From: Ornithodoros turicata | Lineage: Eukaryota > Arthropoda > Arachnida > Ixodida > Argasidae | Assembly: GCF_037126465.1 (NCBI RefSeq) | Contig: NC_088206.1 | Coordinates: 29,142,790-29,206,789, forward strand | DNA length: 64,000 nucleotides | Direction: 5' to 3' | In this document: piece by piece, positions 43,014 through 55,535 of the stretch | How positions within the stretch are numbered: the stretch's first letter is position 1 | Layout of the letters: each line of letters starts with the position of its first letter | The notes under the pieces: model-generated | What the model saw: the letters and a program-made list of their open reading frames with translations, nothing else | Database searches by the model: none | Told to the model about the DNA's origin: nothing | Position numbers and translations under genes: made by a program

Positions 43014-44089
43014 GTAGTCCCCCGTCGACTCAATGCACCGCTCGAACCGCCTGTGAAACTGCTCGAAGCAGTGCCTGAAGTCCTCCTTCGGTATGGCTCT
43101 GAGGAACCCCGGCCCATCGTCTTAAATGTCCTCTATGGAGTCATGCCGTGTACCCTTCATGGCCAACTTCAATTTTGGGAACAGCCAGAAGTCCGCTGGA
43201 GTCAGGTCTGGGGAGTAGCGCGGATGATTTAGGACAATAATGCTTTTCTTCGTCAAGAAATCGCGCACAACCTTCGCATTGTGCGCAGGGGCATTGTCGT
43301 GCAACAACGACCATGATCCTTGCTCGCGGTACTCCTGTCTTTTCCGAAGAATTTTGCCCCACAAACGGGTCAAAATACCGACGTAGTATTTCGCGTTTAC
43401 TGCCTGACCCTGTGTAATGTATTCAATATGAATTATTCCCTTTGAATCAAAGAAAACTGTCATGAGAATTTTGACTCGACTCTTCTGCATTCTTGGCTTC
43501 CTGAGCTTCTCGTCATCTGCCGATCTCCACTCGGCGCTCTGCCGCTTGGTCGACGGTTCGTGCTGGAAGCACCACGTTTCATCGCCCGTTACGATGCTTG
43601 GGAGGAATTCAGGATCCTCTGCTGCGGTTCCCTGCATGTCTCTGCAGTGCTCCAGTCTGGCGCGCTTCTGGTCGCTTGTCAGGGACATGAGGCACAAATC
43701 GCGCGCAAAGCTTTCGTTTTTGCAGGTCTTCCCTCAAAATGCGATGCACGCTTGTTTTGGGAATGCCGGTGAGCTCCTCGGTGTGTCGTACAGAGATGCA
43801 TCGGTCTGCAGCAAGCACTTCCGCAACCGGCAACTCTTTGCACGTTTTCTTCATTTCGGGATGTCTTCGAGGCTCCCGGCCGTGGATCATCTTCCAGGGC
43901 ATCCCTGCACTCACGCAACCTCGAAAGCCACTTAAAGATACTTTTACGACTCATTGCCTCAGTTCCATACGCAGTTTGGATCCTCTCAAAGGTTTCTGTT
44001 GTCGACTTCCCCAAGTTGAAACAAAATTTCACATTGGCACGCTGCTCCATCGTTGAAAAATCTACAAAGCGACGGTCATGCCAAGGCAA
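43014..44089 (-). pseudogene. mariner (DD34D) transposase relic
   Basis: The minus strand encodes, in shifted frames, an N-terminal helix-turn-helix part (VKFCFNLGKSTTETFERIQT and RKSIFKWLSRLRE, 43679-44089), a middle part (43609-43914) and a catalytic part (43122-43697). TGDETW, HDNAPAH and YSPDLTPADFW supply the catalytic Asp residues; 34 residues separate the second and third Asp, the mariner spacing. At least two frame changes and a stop after residue SIEDI near 43122 inactivate it. Terminal repeats were not identified. Confidence 0.92.
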
Positions 44090-45352
44090 TTCAACCCAAC
44101 CGGACTGACTGATAAGTAACGAGAGAATGTCATCGCCAGCTCGCTACACGATATATTGGGACTGAACGCGCCTAGTCTTTACACGTGGATAGGCTATGGC
44201 CAAATCCATAATCTCGATCATTGCGCCTCCCGGACTTGGACATTGGGAGAGGATCTCGCCTCCGTACAACTTCTTTGCTCTCCCCGATTACTCTCTCTCT
44301 CTCTCAGCTTTGCTTCTAGCATCTCTCCTTATGATTTCTGTGACTATAGTAAATGCCGCACACTCTAATTAAAAAAAGAAATCTTTAGTTTTGGCAGCAC
44401 GATCTGTAACATATGCATACAATACAAGGTAAATCTAAAAAGGTAGCGAAGGCCGGAAAAATAAGAAATCTGACCCGGCAACCCTGGTATTTTGATGCAC
44501 GAGCGAACCTGGGTGTTGCGAGGACAAATACGAATGTAAACAACTTTTTTTACAACGAGGAGATAAGTTAGGCGTGTACTAATCACTTACCCGGATATTC
44601 AAAATAGGAAAGAGTGCCTCTTTGCCTGCTCTATGCGTACGTCAAAGTCGTGCAGAGTAAGCGAGTTTCCGCATTCTGCTGCTCTCCGGGGGCTGCGTAT
44701 GTGCATTTCCTCAAATTGCTCCGTTTGTTGTGCCGCACGGACTGCTTCGCATTTTTGCGTGTATTTATTGCTATATTGTACAAGAACACTCGAGTTACAC
44801 ATTTGGGGACCTGAAGGTAAGCTCAATGTGCAGTAGAGAAGCTGAACATAGAATATTCGCTATTGCAGGCCCCGGTAAAGGCGTGAGCCATGTCCAGATA
44901 CACACATAGATGTGCGACATTGCTCTGCGGCGTGCTCTGAACAGCAGAGGAGACTGTCGCTGACGGCACCACACAAGCGGCAATGCTTTCTTGCTTGCTT
45001 CTGATTGCATTTGGTGGTTGTGCATTTGAACATGGTGTTGCAGTGAGCTCTGGGGCTTGGGATAGCAACCAGTTCTTGTATAATATCCTGCATACATTTT
45101 TGTGCAACATATACTTACAATGGGAACCATTTTACGGATGCTAGCATTGCTGGAATTTTGTGACGTGAAGCTGCAGAGCTGTTCTGTTTTGTTGGCACCC
45201 CGCGTTGCTGTGTGTACACCACTTTGCACAGATTGCACTTTTACACACAGGAAGGCTCAGGTGGGATGCAGTCCCGACACTTAAGTGCTCTTCATATAAT
45301 GCTGGTAAGTATGCTGTAAGTATAGAGCAAGCTGCAAGGGCTGCAGAAAAAA
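44090..45352. other. No gene supported
   Basis: Several overlapping frames of 60-150 codons exist on both strands, none with a recognisable domain or supporting splice pattern. A CT repeat lies near 44290-44306. Confidence 0.4.
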
Positions 45353-46170
45353 GCACAGTTTGAGGTAACTCGTTACAAGTAACTCGTGACTGTAACTAAG
45401 TTCCTTTTTTTGGTAACTTGTAACTTAACTCGGTACTCCTGCGCAGTGGTAACTTAAAGAGGAACTCGTTCCTTTTCCAGGTAACTTTGCCAAAGTAAGT
45501 TAAGTTCCAATTACTTTTAATTCGCTTTTCACTCACATCCACATATTTTCTTGGTTTCTCTCCGGTTCCATCATGGCATTTTTTTTTTTTTATAAAACGT
45601 GATATTCAATCAATGACAGTATTTTATTCAGGAAGTAAAAACCGCTGCCATTGAAATGAAGCTGAAGCATTGTACGCCCACCGGGAGTAAAGTTGCATAG
45701 TTTAGTCCTCTACCAGAGAAACGTCATCATGACGCTGGTAGACAGACTGACACCGAAACAAATCGGAAGGAGATGGCTGGGTTCCACGAACGGGCACTTG
45801 TTCGCTGCCACCTATTTAAAGAAAAGTAGGACCGAAGGACGTGTCCCTTTTAGGGACCATCGTAGTCCCCTCAAGACCGTGGCTTTCGGGCGCGACCTTG
45901 TTCACCCCTAGCTTCGAGCGCAGTTCAATCAACCACTCCTCCGTGTTGCACTCCTCCGCAGTCAACTCAAGGTCTAACTTAACAGCTCATGCGCGCTGCA
46001 CCTGCGTAATGCTATTTTGTGTCCGAAGTAACTTGAAAGTAACTCGTTCTTTTTTTAAGTACTCAGTAACTGCGAGTTACGTTTCAGGCTGAAGAACTTC
46101 GTTATTAACTGAGTTAGATTTTTCACTCGGTAACTTAACTCGTAACGAGTTCTTTTGGACGGGTAACTTC
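45353..46170. mobile_element. Foldback element with TAACTCGTTAC-rich arms
   Basis: Both ends are composed of GTAACTCGTTAC and AAGTTAACTT-like words (45353-45510 and 46025-46170), with a non-repetitive middle. The style resembles the AGTACTT-rich element at 29898-31997. Target duplication not determined. Confidence 0.55.
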
Positions 46171-46848
46171 GCAATCTATGGAAAAAAAGTGCACAGACTC
46201 CAGGCTTGCAACGAAAAATTGCACAATGATCTTCAGGGACGTCAGCAATCAAGAACAATCTGTGAACTCGTGCAGAGTCTGAAAGAACACTGCAGCACTT
46301 GCTAACACCCGTGAAGAAGCTTTTGAGTGCAATATTGACAAGTTTCTTACCGGCCAAGGGGCCAGGTCTAAGCTCTCAGTAAATCTTCTGGTCAAACGAA
46401 ACATTTCAACTTTGTGTTGTGTATGCTGACTTATTCAGTCCTTTTCTTCGAGTGCGTTTGTTTTGATCCGTGAGGACGCAAAAATGCAGAGCTGAAGGAC
46501 TGTACCGGGCATCTGAAGGCAGCAGGGCAAGTTGCAAGGCTGACGTAATTGTTCAACTGCTGTTTGTACATATTTGTTTAACCTCTTTCATAATTTTACT
46601 CGGTGCACATGAAGACCATGTAAATGCTTCTGGAGAGCTTAGAAACATTGTTCGTAGTACGGAATGCTTTACTGAGTAATATAGTGTCGCATGGTGCTTA
46701 TTATACATTTTGTGCTTTGCATTGTGTTATTTTGAATGTCTTAGGTTGACTGTCATGTGCATATACCATGTACAAGGGGCCATGCACACTTACTGCTGTT
46801 TGCCCTCCCACAAGAGAATTGCTATCTTGAATTACTCAACACCTTTAA
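46171..46848. other. No gene seen
   Basis: Nothing recognised. Confidence 0.4.
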
Positions 46849-48283
46849 AGGGACTCTGACAAGAAGTTCAACAAATCTTTCGTTTGCATCTATTACGAGG
46901 GTATAATATGCCTCCAAGCCACACGCGAAATATTTTGGCTGCGCGCGGCGGCAAAGTTTGCCAAACGGGGAGCTGAAAACCAGCTTGGCTTTTCCTCCTC
47001 AACTCGCGCAATCGGCGCCGAAATCTAGCCTCTTTGTAGTGGATATCTGCCAATTTCCGTGTGCGTGAGGTTCATGTTTCATTGGGCGCATGGACCGGAA
47101 GTTCTGTTGTTAGTGAGTTTGTGAGAGCCGCGGCATCCGGAAAGCGATTTTCAATATGGACGCCAAAGCAAGAAATGCGAAGACTTCGAGCCCGGAACTT
47201 TTTGCTGACCTTTCTGCGATAGAGAAGGAAATTATGTGTGCTGAACAGTTCGGGAGCCTCGCTTTCGAAACGTCGCCGATGCCGCAAATGCAAGCCGAAG
47301 TCAAAGCTCTACGAACACCATGTCACAGATGAAGAAACAGGATCAGTCGCCTGTCTTCGACAGACAGGTAAGCGATGAGCTTTTTAACGCACACTGTGAT
47401 CGAACATGTAAACGTTCTCCGAAATTTGGTGTCATCGTATTTAATGCGTACTTGCTGTTTAAGGCGCCGGTGCGGCTGGTGTGTTATAAGTTCCATAAGG
47501 ATATCGAATGCTTGTGCTGCAAGGAGCTCGAAAGCGCAGCCGAATGACAGCATATGAGCAACCAGCAACCCACGAAGATTTCATAAACAGGTATGCAATG
47601 TGCACTTTTTTGTAATGCAGTGTGATTCGTTTGTTACAGTGACGTTTAGCAAAAATTTTTGTCGCAAAAAAGTAAACAATGGCTCCAAACCAACCGAATA
47701 TTCACTGGACTCTTTCGCGCTCATGCCCTGCCCTACGATGCCCTGGCGACAATAGCCACACGTCATTTTGACGTCGCGCACCATCAACCATTCAAAATGC
47801 AGGGCGCCTATACACTGATTTTGTTTTAATATCGGGTAGTGAGGTCAATTCTAAACATATTTACACTTGTTCAGCCCAAGGTAGCCAGATTAAAAGGTAC
47901 CAAAATCCCACAATATTCCATTTCATGTGCGCACTATGTTTTGAGCGCTGTATTGCTCCGCGAGGTCACAGCAGTGTCCTCACAACCGGTTCTCCCCGCA
48001 CGCTGCTGTTTGTGTCAACGAGGCCCGTCATTGGCTAGGAGTCCGAAATCTGCCCCATCTCCAGTGACTGGAATGCAGCTTTGCTATACGTGCGAGACGT
48101 GTGACGTAGGTGCTCTCCGAGTAGGAAGGAGAGACTCACGCGGATTATGCTCTTTGAATGGCATTGTTTCGTGGTAAAGGCGCTTGCTAGAAGTAAATGA
48201 ATTTCATAATGGGATATCGTGAGCCACGTTCTTTCATAGAGCATAATAACTGGAGAATATTCCTGGAGCTGTTTAGTGCCCCT
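46849..48283. mobile_element. TTAA-flanked Kolobok-like element with relic first exons
   Basis: The left end AGGGACTCTGACAAG and the complement of the right end AGGGGCACTAAACAG are similar and each abuts TTAA (46845-46848 and 48284-48287). TTAA duplication with AGGG ends fits Kolobok (piggyBac usually starts CCC). Inside, 47500-47547 reads DIECLCCKELESA, similar to the Cys-rich CCxE segment of P2X7-like domains carried by some Kolobok-type proteins; this last point is from memory and is tentative. Confidence 0.55.
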
Positions 48284-48435
48284 TTAAAATTTGGGCGCCC
48301 AAAATTGGTTTGGCCCTGCATCAAAGTCACTAAAAACTCCAGTACAGGCAGACAATACAGACAATACAGAACTGTGAATTGGAGAAAAGCAATATAGGCA
48401 ACTGTGTAATTGTCAGTGTGCTGTGTCTTAAGTCA

Positions 48436-48790
48436 CCTTTTTATTTTATTTTTATTTTATTTGGGTAATATTGCTGACCGCCCAGTGGCAGCGTAGGCAA
48501 AGAGACACTAGGCCGAACAATTAACACAACAAGCATAACAAGCAGGATTCTTAACATTCGGTGGTAACAATACGTATGACAACATGGTAATATCAACGAG
48601 TGCGAAAGACTATGTTAAGATGCTAGCAAACATACTTGTTATAGTTGAAACAAACGTGTCTGTATCATTTAAAGATATGACGGATTCAGGAAGCAAATTC
48701 CACTCAACTGAGGTTCTGTGAACAAAAGAAATCTGACAAGCGCTAATGCGAGGCGTAGGCAGATAAATATGTCGGCTGTGTCGTGTCCTA
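48436..48790 (-). mobile_element. LINE 3' fragment (C-terminal RT end plus tail)
   Basis: On the minus strand VEWNLLPESVISLNDTDTFV followed by a stop resembles the end of CR1/L2-type reverse transcriptases (WNxLP motif). A tail of TAAAT-like repeats (plus strand TTTTATTTTATTTTTATTTT) closes it at about 48437. Confidence 0.75.
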
Positions 48791-49000
48791 GACTCGCACA
48801 GACTAGAGTAGCGGAATTATTGTTTATAGTCTATCCTGACTTCCCTCTGCAAGAGCTGAAAATGTATTCTTTATGTATTGTCCTGTGCTTAGGTTTTTAG
48901 CGTAGGCTTTTAGCGATATTGAGTGTTCTTACTTTCGATTCACTGAAAAGTAAAAAAAAAATGTTGGTTTCTAAAAGAATACAGCATGTGTAGTAATATA

Positions 49001-49067
49001 CAGGGTGTGTGCAGATAAATTGCAGCCGCTCTCAAGTACATGTGGAAATGCCACGGCACACACCCTG
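49001..49067. mobile_element. Tiny TA-flanked MITE (67 bp)
   Basis: CAGGGTGTGTGC at 49001-49012 and its complement at 49056-49067 are perfect 12-bp inverted ends flanked by TA. Confidence 0.75.
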
Positions 49068-49539
49068 TACTGTGACCGGTTACCTATTTGCCTAAACTAT
49101 ATTTTATGTACATCTGCGTAGACGATATGGATATACTGCGTATCGCCAGTTTGCAATGCGTTTTTACCATAAGCTTGGGAAAAACAAGAGCATCGGCATC
49201 CCAGCCTGTGCAGTGAACAGGGTCTGGCGAGCCTTCCACACAGAAACTGCAACAGGCTTCACGTACCTAACATCCTAACTGGATGTACCTCTTCGCACAG
49301 CTCGTCTATCGCATTTAAAATAATTCAGCACCTCTATTTAGGATGACTTATAGCTCTCAGGATGATGCATGGTTCATGAGTTCAATATGTTGTGTTGAAA
49401 CACAAAACTATTCTTTTTTTACGAGTCTTGCGGAACAATAGATGAGCACTCCTTTCGTGACATTGTGTACCGTTGCTACACTGAACAATTTCTTGAGCGA
49501 GACTGATGAACAAATGAAAAGCAGAGTCTGCCTTTCAAA
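49068..49539. other. No gene seen
   Basis: Nothing recognised. Confidence 0.35.
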
Positions 49540-49650
49540 TATGCATGTTCCTTGTAACTTCTGTATTTGTTAAGTGACCCATGTTGGTGTCCCCCCACAT
49601 GTAATGCCCGCAAGGGCCTTTGAGGTATATTCATGAATAAATAAATATCA
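49540..49650 (+). mobile_element. LINE 3'-UTR fragment with AAATA tail
   Basis: ATGTAATGCCCGCAAGGGCC and then GAATAAATAAATATC resemble the hairpin-plus-tail 3' ends of CR1/L2-like LINEs. Confidence 0.55.
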
Positions 49651-50798
49651 AAACCAGAAAAAGATGTAACATCTATTGTAATACCTATCCTCTCTTTGTG
49701 TGAATGATACATAAACATTCTCAGAAGGTATGTTGTCGCACTTTGCCTCATTGCGCCTAAACCCTAATTCCACCTCTTACATCATCTCCACATCCTCAAT
49801 CTCCAAAGCTGTACAAGGCTAAAGTAATCAGGTACTATATAAAAAAAGGGGGAAGGAGGAAATTAAAAGCTGACACATCTAAAATTCAAAGAAACACTGG
49901 TGCTTTCTCAGGGCTACTCATGTCTCAGTCCTGGATCAGGTCCCCATAGAAAACAGCTTTTCTGAGCCTCAGTGATTGATTCCCTTGATTGCGCTGACTG
50001 TGAGGCAATACTCATCGGCTTGGTGGCAAGTGGGCTTGCGTCTGATAGTGCGGTTTGGAATGAAGGGAGCAAGGAACATCTCTCTACGGTCTTAAGAAGG
50101 ATATCAACATAACCTGTGAAGGCATAGCATTTCATATTGCTTTGAGTAAGTACAACACTGCTCATAGAAGTTGCGACCATTCATGTTGGGAAAGCATGCT
50201 GAAGTTATCTCAGGCAGTGCATCCAGAACTGGGAGTCAGGTTCATAGAGAGCACCTTATAAGAGGAACAGCGACAGTGCCCAGTAAAGACACTCCAGGAA
50301 TTTCGTGCAGGTTTAGGAGGTCACGCCTTTTAACAGTTTTGATGGAAAGCAGGGTGTGTGTAACGCTGACCTCTGGTGTATGAGTTCTTGTTATCTACAA
50401 TCAGGTACCCATGTTCTAGTAATCTGGAAAAGCCTTAGCTCTCTTGCAGGAAATTGCTAATGAATCTGAGTGTCTTCTGTGGAAACAGGTTGTAATTGTC
50501 TTTCTATCCACCCTTCTTAGTTGCCCGAGCAAAAGCAAATATGTAATGCTGTACACAATATATAATGCTAGCACACAAATTGCTTTGAGTGTTCTCGGGC
50601 TCCTGAAATGGAGCTACTTCGTGCATACGCTGTGCCATGTCGGCAAGAACATAAATCAGATTGCCTTTACTTTCGAAATTAGCCCTTCAGTGCTTCATGT
50701 GACTGCAAAAGTGGTATCCCCTGAATAATAGGCAATAAGAATGGTTTCTACAATGTAATGAGCTTTGTAAAACAACAACTTTATTTGAAAATATATTC
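49651..50798. other. No gene supported
   Basis: A 94-codon frame at 50444-50728 has no recognisable domain. Confidence 0.4.
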
Positions 50799-51500
50799 CA
50801 AATGCCGGGTGACGACCCGATAATGTAACATCCTTTACTGCAAACACCGCTCAACACAACAATTAAAAACAGAGCGTAAACGTTTTGCCGCCTATCCGGG
50901 TGGCATCATCAGTACAACAGAGGCCAAAGACGAGCACATCAGCCTACTTATCTAAGAGGGCGTCATACACATGCGATAGGGGGCCACGGTTTGTATTACA
51001 GGCTGATGCATCAAGTCTGATAAACCAGGATTCTAAGAACTTTCTCGGGCCACATGGCTAGTTATGTGCAAAGGTTACCGCACCATCAAAATTAAATACA
51101 TGCCCCTTAGGCCAACAATGGTAGACTAGTTCGGTCCTGGTTTGAGTAACATTAGAAGCCTTGGTAACGTCCCTTGTGCGCTCTTTTAGTCTTGTCCCAC
51201 GGCTTTTGTCTGTCTCGCCAATGTTGGTTGCATCGCGGTCTATGCACTTAACTTTATATGCACAGTCTTAATGCCTGATGGGCAGAGTGCCCTTCAAATA
51301 GCGTATGAAACACCTTGGATGAAAGGAATGCAGGAGTCAAATCAGTGAACCACTGATTTGACTCCTTCGATGTTGTTTTTGACTGTTCTCTGTTGTAGCG
51401 ATGATGCCCACCCGGATAGGCGACGAAACGTTCACTCTCTATGTTCTCAATCGTTGTGTTAAGTCGTTGTTTTCAGTAAAGGATTCTACATTATGAACTT
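50799..51500. mobile_element. Head-to-head pair of Penelope-like relics
   Basis: The left arm (50799-51347, minus) contains a decayed GIY-YIG segment, reading AYKVKCIDRD...NIGETDKSRGTRLKERT on the minus strand near 51150-51275, then CTGATGATGCC ... GGCAAAACG (50881-50912) and a 3' end. The right arm (51348-51500, plus) repeats the 3' part with CGATGATGCCC ... CGAAACG (51399-51430) and CAGTAAAGGATTCTACATTA. The halves meet at a 15-bp perfect inverted repeat, GGAGTCAAATCAGTG, at 51331-51365. Confidence 0.75.
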
Positions 51501-51879
51501 TGTTTGAATGATGATTAGTGGCGAGCTTCATACCCTGGGCCAGTACTCCAACAATTAACGATGAAAGATCAAAGCCAGCCTCTGAACATCAGTTCTTTCA
51601 TACTCTAACAATTACTTGCGGTATAATGTAGTGAAATGGGGTAACGAGCCTTGTAAACAATTTACTTGGCAATATATTTATTTATCTGTCATAGGTTGAA
51701 GAACCGTGTGGTGTTACATAACGGAGGGGCGTGTAATTATACAAGACCGATCACCTAAAGGCCTTGCTTCACACTAGATTAAAATGTGATGCAAATGTAA
51801 CGTGACAAACGCTGCATGGTGGCGATATGATAGGTTCTCCTCACGAATTGTTGGCACGGTTGTGATTAGTCAAGAAACT

Positions 51880-52210
51880 GCATATCCAGCTAATGGTAGC
51901 AGGACCAAATTTTAATGAGGCTAGTTTGGCCAACAAGCGAGCATAAAGCACAGTGTCAAAAGCCCTTACAAAATAAAAAAAATGCTGCATTTACGTGTAC
52001 CCATAAATCAACAGTTTAAAATGCTGCGACCGAATTATGTTAGTTTTGCCTAAACACCGTTTTCTAAAGCCATGCTGGAATTTAAAAAAAGAAATTGGTA
52101 GACTCAACATGGTTAACAACGAGCTGGTATATGATGTGTTCCATTAGTTTACAGGGGACCCAAAAAAGTGGAGCTGGTTAGTAAATAGAAGGAGCATAGT
52201 TGACACCTCT
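51880..52210 (-). mobile_element. Decayed LINE reverse transcriptase fragment
   Basis: The minus strand keeps GKLMEHII-like and QHGFRK-like motifs (CKLMEHIIYQLV near 52130-52165) with many stops and frame changes, followed by a decayed KAFDTV-like segment. An old CR1/L2-type copy. Confidence 0.7.
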
Positions 52211-52606
52211 TCCGAAGACAGAAATTAGCTTGTGACCTATGCCCTCGACTCAGACACATACAAAGCACCTTTCACACAGATTAACGCATCTTCGTTCCAG
52301 CACTTCCACCTTCAAATGTTCATCGATGTTGAGTGGTCTGTCATCCTTGTAACACAGATCTTAATTGAAATGCAGGTGCATAAGGGATGCTCTGAAAGAA
52401 AAGTGTTTGGTTTTAGTCCTCTTAATGTTTCCAAAAACAAACTTCACAGTGACTATTCTTCTGAAATGAGCAACTCCAAAACGAAAGCAAAAAATATCTC
52501 TGGCCATATCATTTTATCCAACTGAAACATGGCACTTCAATTGAATAATGGCAGTTAAACATGATGATGATGATTCAATTTTTAATGGCGCATAAGCAAC
52601 TCAAGC

Positions 52607-52648
52607 CAAATGCCGGGTGACGACCCCATAATGTAACATCCTTTACTT
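52607..52648 (-). mobile_element. Penelope-like 3'-terminal fragment
   Basis: AAATGCCGGGTGACGACCCC through CATCCTTTACT repeats the outer end of the relic at 50799-50842 almost exactly, then stops abruptly at a hairpin. Confidence 0.65.
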
Positions 52649-52712
52649 CACAATTTTCCATGGTTTTGGCGCATTATAGCCTATAGTGCGCCAAAACCAT
52701 GGAAAAATTGTG
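52649..52712. repeat. Strong hairpin, 23-24 bp arms
   Basis: CACAATTTTCCATGGTTTTG and its inverted partner CAAAACCATGGAAAAATTGTG flank a short hinge GCGCATTATAGCC. One-base length difference between arms. Confidence 0.85.
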
Positions 52713-52879
52713 ACTATTAAAAATCAGACGATTATACTAAAATAATATTATAATAAAAATAAGCAGTCAAAGAAACGCAGAAACAATTGTTGGCATTGTG
52801 TGGCTGGTGTCGAGTTTTCCACACTAGGTGTTCAATAATAATGTACGCTAGATATGCTATAGCATCAAAAGTACAGCGA

Positions 52880-53060
52880 TATACACACTCAATATGTTGC
52901 AGAAGCGTATACGAAGAGGGGAGTCAAGTCCTGTAGATCACATAAACAAAATACAGAAGCCGACACTGAAGATTTTTGTTTAAGTTTAATTTGTACAAGC
53001 TTTCGCGTGGAGGTCCACGCTTCCTCAGGTACAAAGTGAAGTGGCGACACACATAAGTAT
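52880..53060 (-). mobile_element. Penelope-like tail with hammerhead-like hairpin
   Basis: On the minus strand CCTGAGGAAGCGTGGACC followed by TCCACGCGAAAGC (52999-53028) forms CUGAGGA, a 6-bp stem and GAAA. One extra A between core and stem departs from the canonical spacing, so it is a hammerhead-like or derived motif. The setting fits the 3' end of a Penelope-like element. Confidence 0.5.
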
Positions 53061-53250
53061 ATATAGTATAGACATATCCGCCACCTGCAGTGGCTTGGTG
53101 GCGCTAGCGTCACCTGCCCCCTATCGGCATCTCCGGAAAATCTGGGTAGTAGGATTGTGGGAATGCTGAGGCCCACCGCTAGTTTTCTGCAGTCGTGCGG
53201 GCGGTGGTTACGGTTTTGCGTGGTGTTTTTGCGCAAAGTTTGGCTTCGGC

Positions 53251-55535
53251 ATGCCGGTAGTCGTGTTGCGGTATGGCTTCAGTCCTTTGACATCAGTAGA
53301 CAGGTTCTTCCGCGGGGAATCCCTCAAGAAGGGCAGGAAACTGGTGCATGCGCGTTATGTGTACAGCGCCCAGGAAATTTTCTTCGACGGAGGGTCCACG
53401 GTTTCAGCGAAATGCCATTCGCAAGTGAGGCGTCACAGCTACGAGATACAGCTTGAGGTAAGTGAAGACTTGCAATAGAACGTTAATTGCCTCGCTTTCA
53501 TTCACATTCCACATGGTGTGATATGTCTAGATCCGTGTTTTGTGTGAACGCTTCGGGTCGTGACAACCTTGGCGTCCCTTTTTGCAGCTGAACCAGGATA
53601 GGAGGATCACCAGAGGAATATGCAGTTGTAAAATTGGCCCATCTGGAATGTGTAAACATACAGCCGCTGTTGCCCTCCTCATCAGTCAAGGTGGCTACCC
53701 ATCGTGTACCGACGAACGCCAGCGGTGGGGCCGACCGCACAGCGAAAAACCGGACTACGATGCCAAGGAATCAGTGAGCCAATTATTCGGTGGTATGAAT
53801 TTTGCCCCATTATAGCACTTTGGCGCACTCATGGAGGTATAAGCATGCGTACACCAGGAATTAAGTTTGCAAGGGTTTGGTACACATATACAGTCTGTCC
53901 ACGCTAAATGTGAACAGGATCTCCAACAAGATGTGCTTTCATAGGCTAACTGATCTGTTTCCTGAAAAGCTTGTATAAGAAACACGTGGATCTTGCAACA
54001 ATGCAGCACCTGTTTCTTACACAAGTGTTCAAGCAACAAGTGTATATATATATATATATATGTTTTTTTTGTAGCATACAAAGAGACATTCATTGGCGGT
54101 CATCCTCCAGCTGAAACTCCTCCTTGTCTGCAGCACTTCCCTGGTATTCAGTGTCCTCTCATGTATATGCTTCAGAAAGAAGCAACATCTCAAAGCGATA
54201 GAGTGGTTCGCAGCCTTTTGGACGAGCTCGTGGACACCGTGGCTACAACTGTGGAACAAGAGAAGCTTGACAGGGTGCTCTCCTGGGTTACGTCAGAGAG
54301 GCCTGTGTACCGACTGTTAAAAGTCAGTGGAGGTTTCCCCATTATGACGCTTTCACCTGTACCTGTAAAGGAGCTCGTGACCGTGTCGGAGCTGAGCTTC
54401 TTCCGTGACATGGTGGAATGCACAAACGACAACGTGCGAGAGATTGCCAGGATGACCGTTAAGCAATCAGGATGTGCAAGGTAAACGGAATGAGTACCAT
54501 CATTCTAGCTGTATGAAAGCTGTTATAAGTTCTTAAATACCTTCACAGATGGCACAGGGAAAGAGTAGTGAGGGTATCGAGCTCAGTGGCGCACCAAGTA
54601 TACAGGAGACGAGGCAGGTTTGCTGATCTAGCGGTGAAGCTAGCGAGGCCAAGATCATTCAGTTCAGCTGCTACTGCTTACGGTATGTATTTCCTTTTGT
54701 GACAAATGTATAACCAGTAAACTATACAAACTGAACAAAGTAGCTGCATGCACTGGTGGTGCTGCTAAAGAAGTCCATCACGTTCTGCGTCCAGAGTAGC
54801 AAGTCTAGCCACTGATTCCGTGTAAATCGGTGCCATGTTATATACCGTTGGAATCACTGTCCCCTATTCAGGAAGTGCTACGGAAGCCGCTGCAAGACGT
54901 GAGTTTGAACAGAAGTTCGGGGTTGCTGTGACTCAGGTACAGGTCCATAGTGTTGCACGTTCCAGGCAAAGGATGTTCGAGGGAACAGCCTGTGGAATCT
55001 TCTCCTGTTTTGTTTGTTTATTATCTGTCGCACGGTCACTTTGTTCGTAATGGATCAGTTAAGGGTTATGCAGGAGCTATGAGATCAACTATGATTTACA
55101 GCATGACCATTACTTGCTTGTTTTGCATTTCAGGTTGGGCTCTTGGTGCACCCCACACAGTCCTGGCTATGTTCAAGCCCAGACGGCACGTTTTTCACGG
55201 ATGATGGTCTCACATTACTGGAAATCAAGTGCCCCTATTCACGCCGAGGTTTACAAATCATAGATCCTGCAACATGCACCAGCTACGTGCCGTACATAGC
55301 TTATGAGAATGGCTGCCTGCGCTTGAGGCGTCAGCACTGCTACTACACACAAGTGCAAGTATCAATGTACGTTGCAAATGTTCAGGAATGCTTTTTCTTT
55401 GTGTATACAGACAGGCATAGCATTATGTTAATCATCGACCGTGATGATGAGTTCTTGTCCGAGGTTATTCCTCACCTTGAACACTTTTACTTCAATGTGT
55501 ATCTGAAGGAGCTAATTAAGACAAGGTTTGTCTAA
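53251..55535 (+). CDS. SWIM zinc finger and YqaJ-type exonuclease of ISL2EU, six exons
   Basis: Proposed exons: 53251-53457, 53588-53792, 54075-54480, 54549-54682, 54872-54936, 55134-55535. All junctions are GT-AG and all phases agree, giving 1419 nt and 472 residues with no stop. Exon 2 holds a SWIM finger: C81, C83, C91, H93 (CSCKIGPSGMCKH). The C-terminal half is a YqaJ/lambda-exonuclease-like fold: WHRERVVRVSSS near the exon 4 start, SSPDG with D356, then LLEIKCP with E369 and K371 (the D..ExK nuclease site), and YYTQVQVSMYV. YqaJ enzymes degrade DNA ends processively in recombination. In ISL2EU elements this protein accompanies the transposase, probably aiding transposition. The exon 2 donor (53793) is the least certain choice. 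Confidence 0.85.

Noticed and set aside
44795..45238. 147-residue minus-strand gene
   Set aside because: Overlaps other frames of similar length in all phases; no domain or repeat homology seen.
46971..47293. Minus-strand short genes inside the TTAA element
   Set aside because: No domain; the plus strand has the better, though weak, motif evidence.
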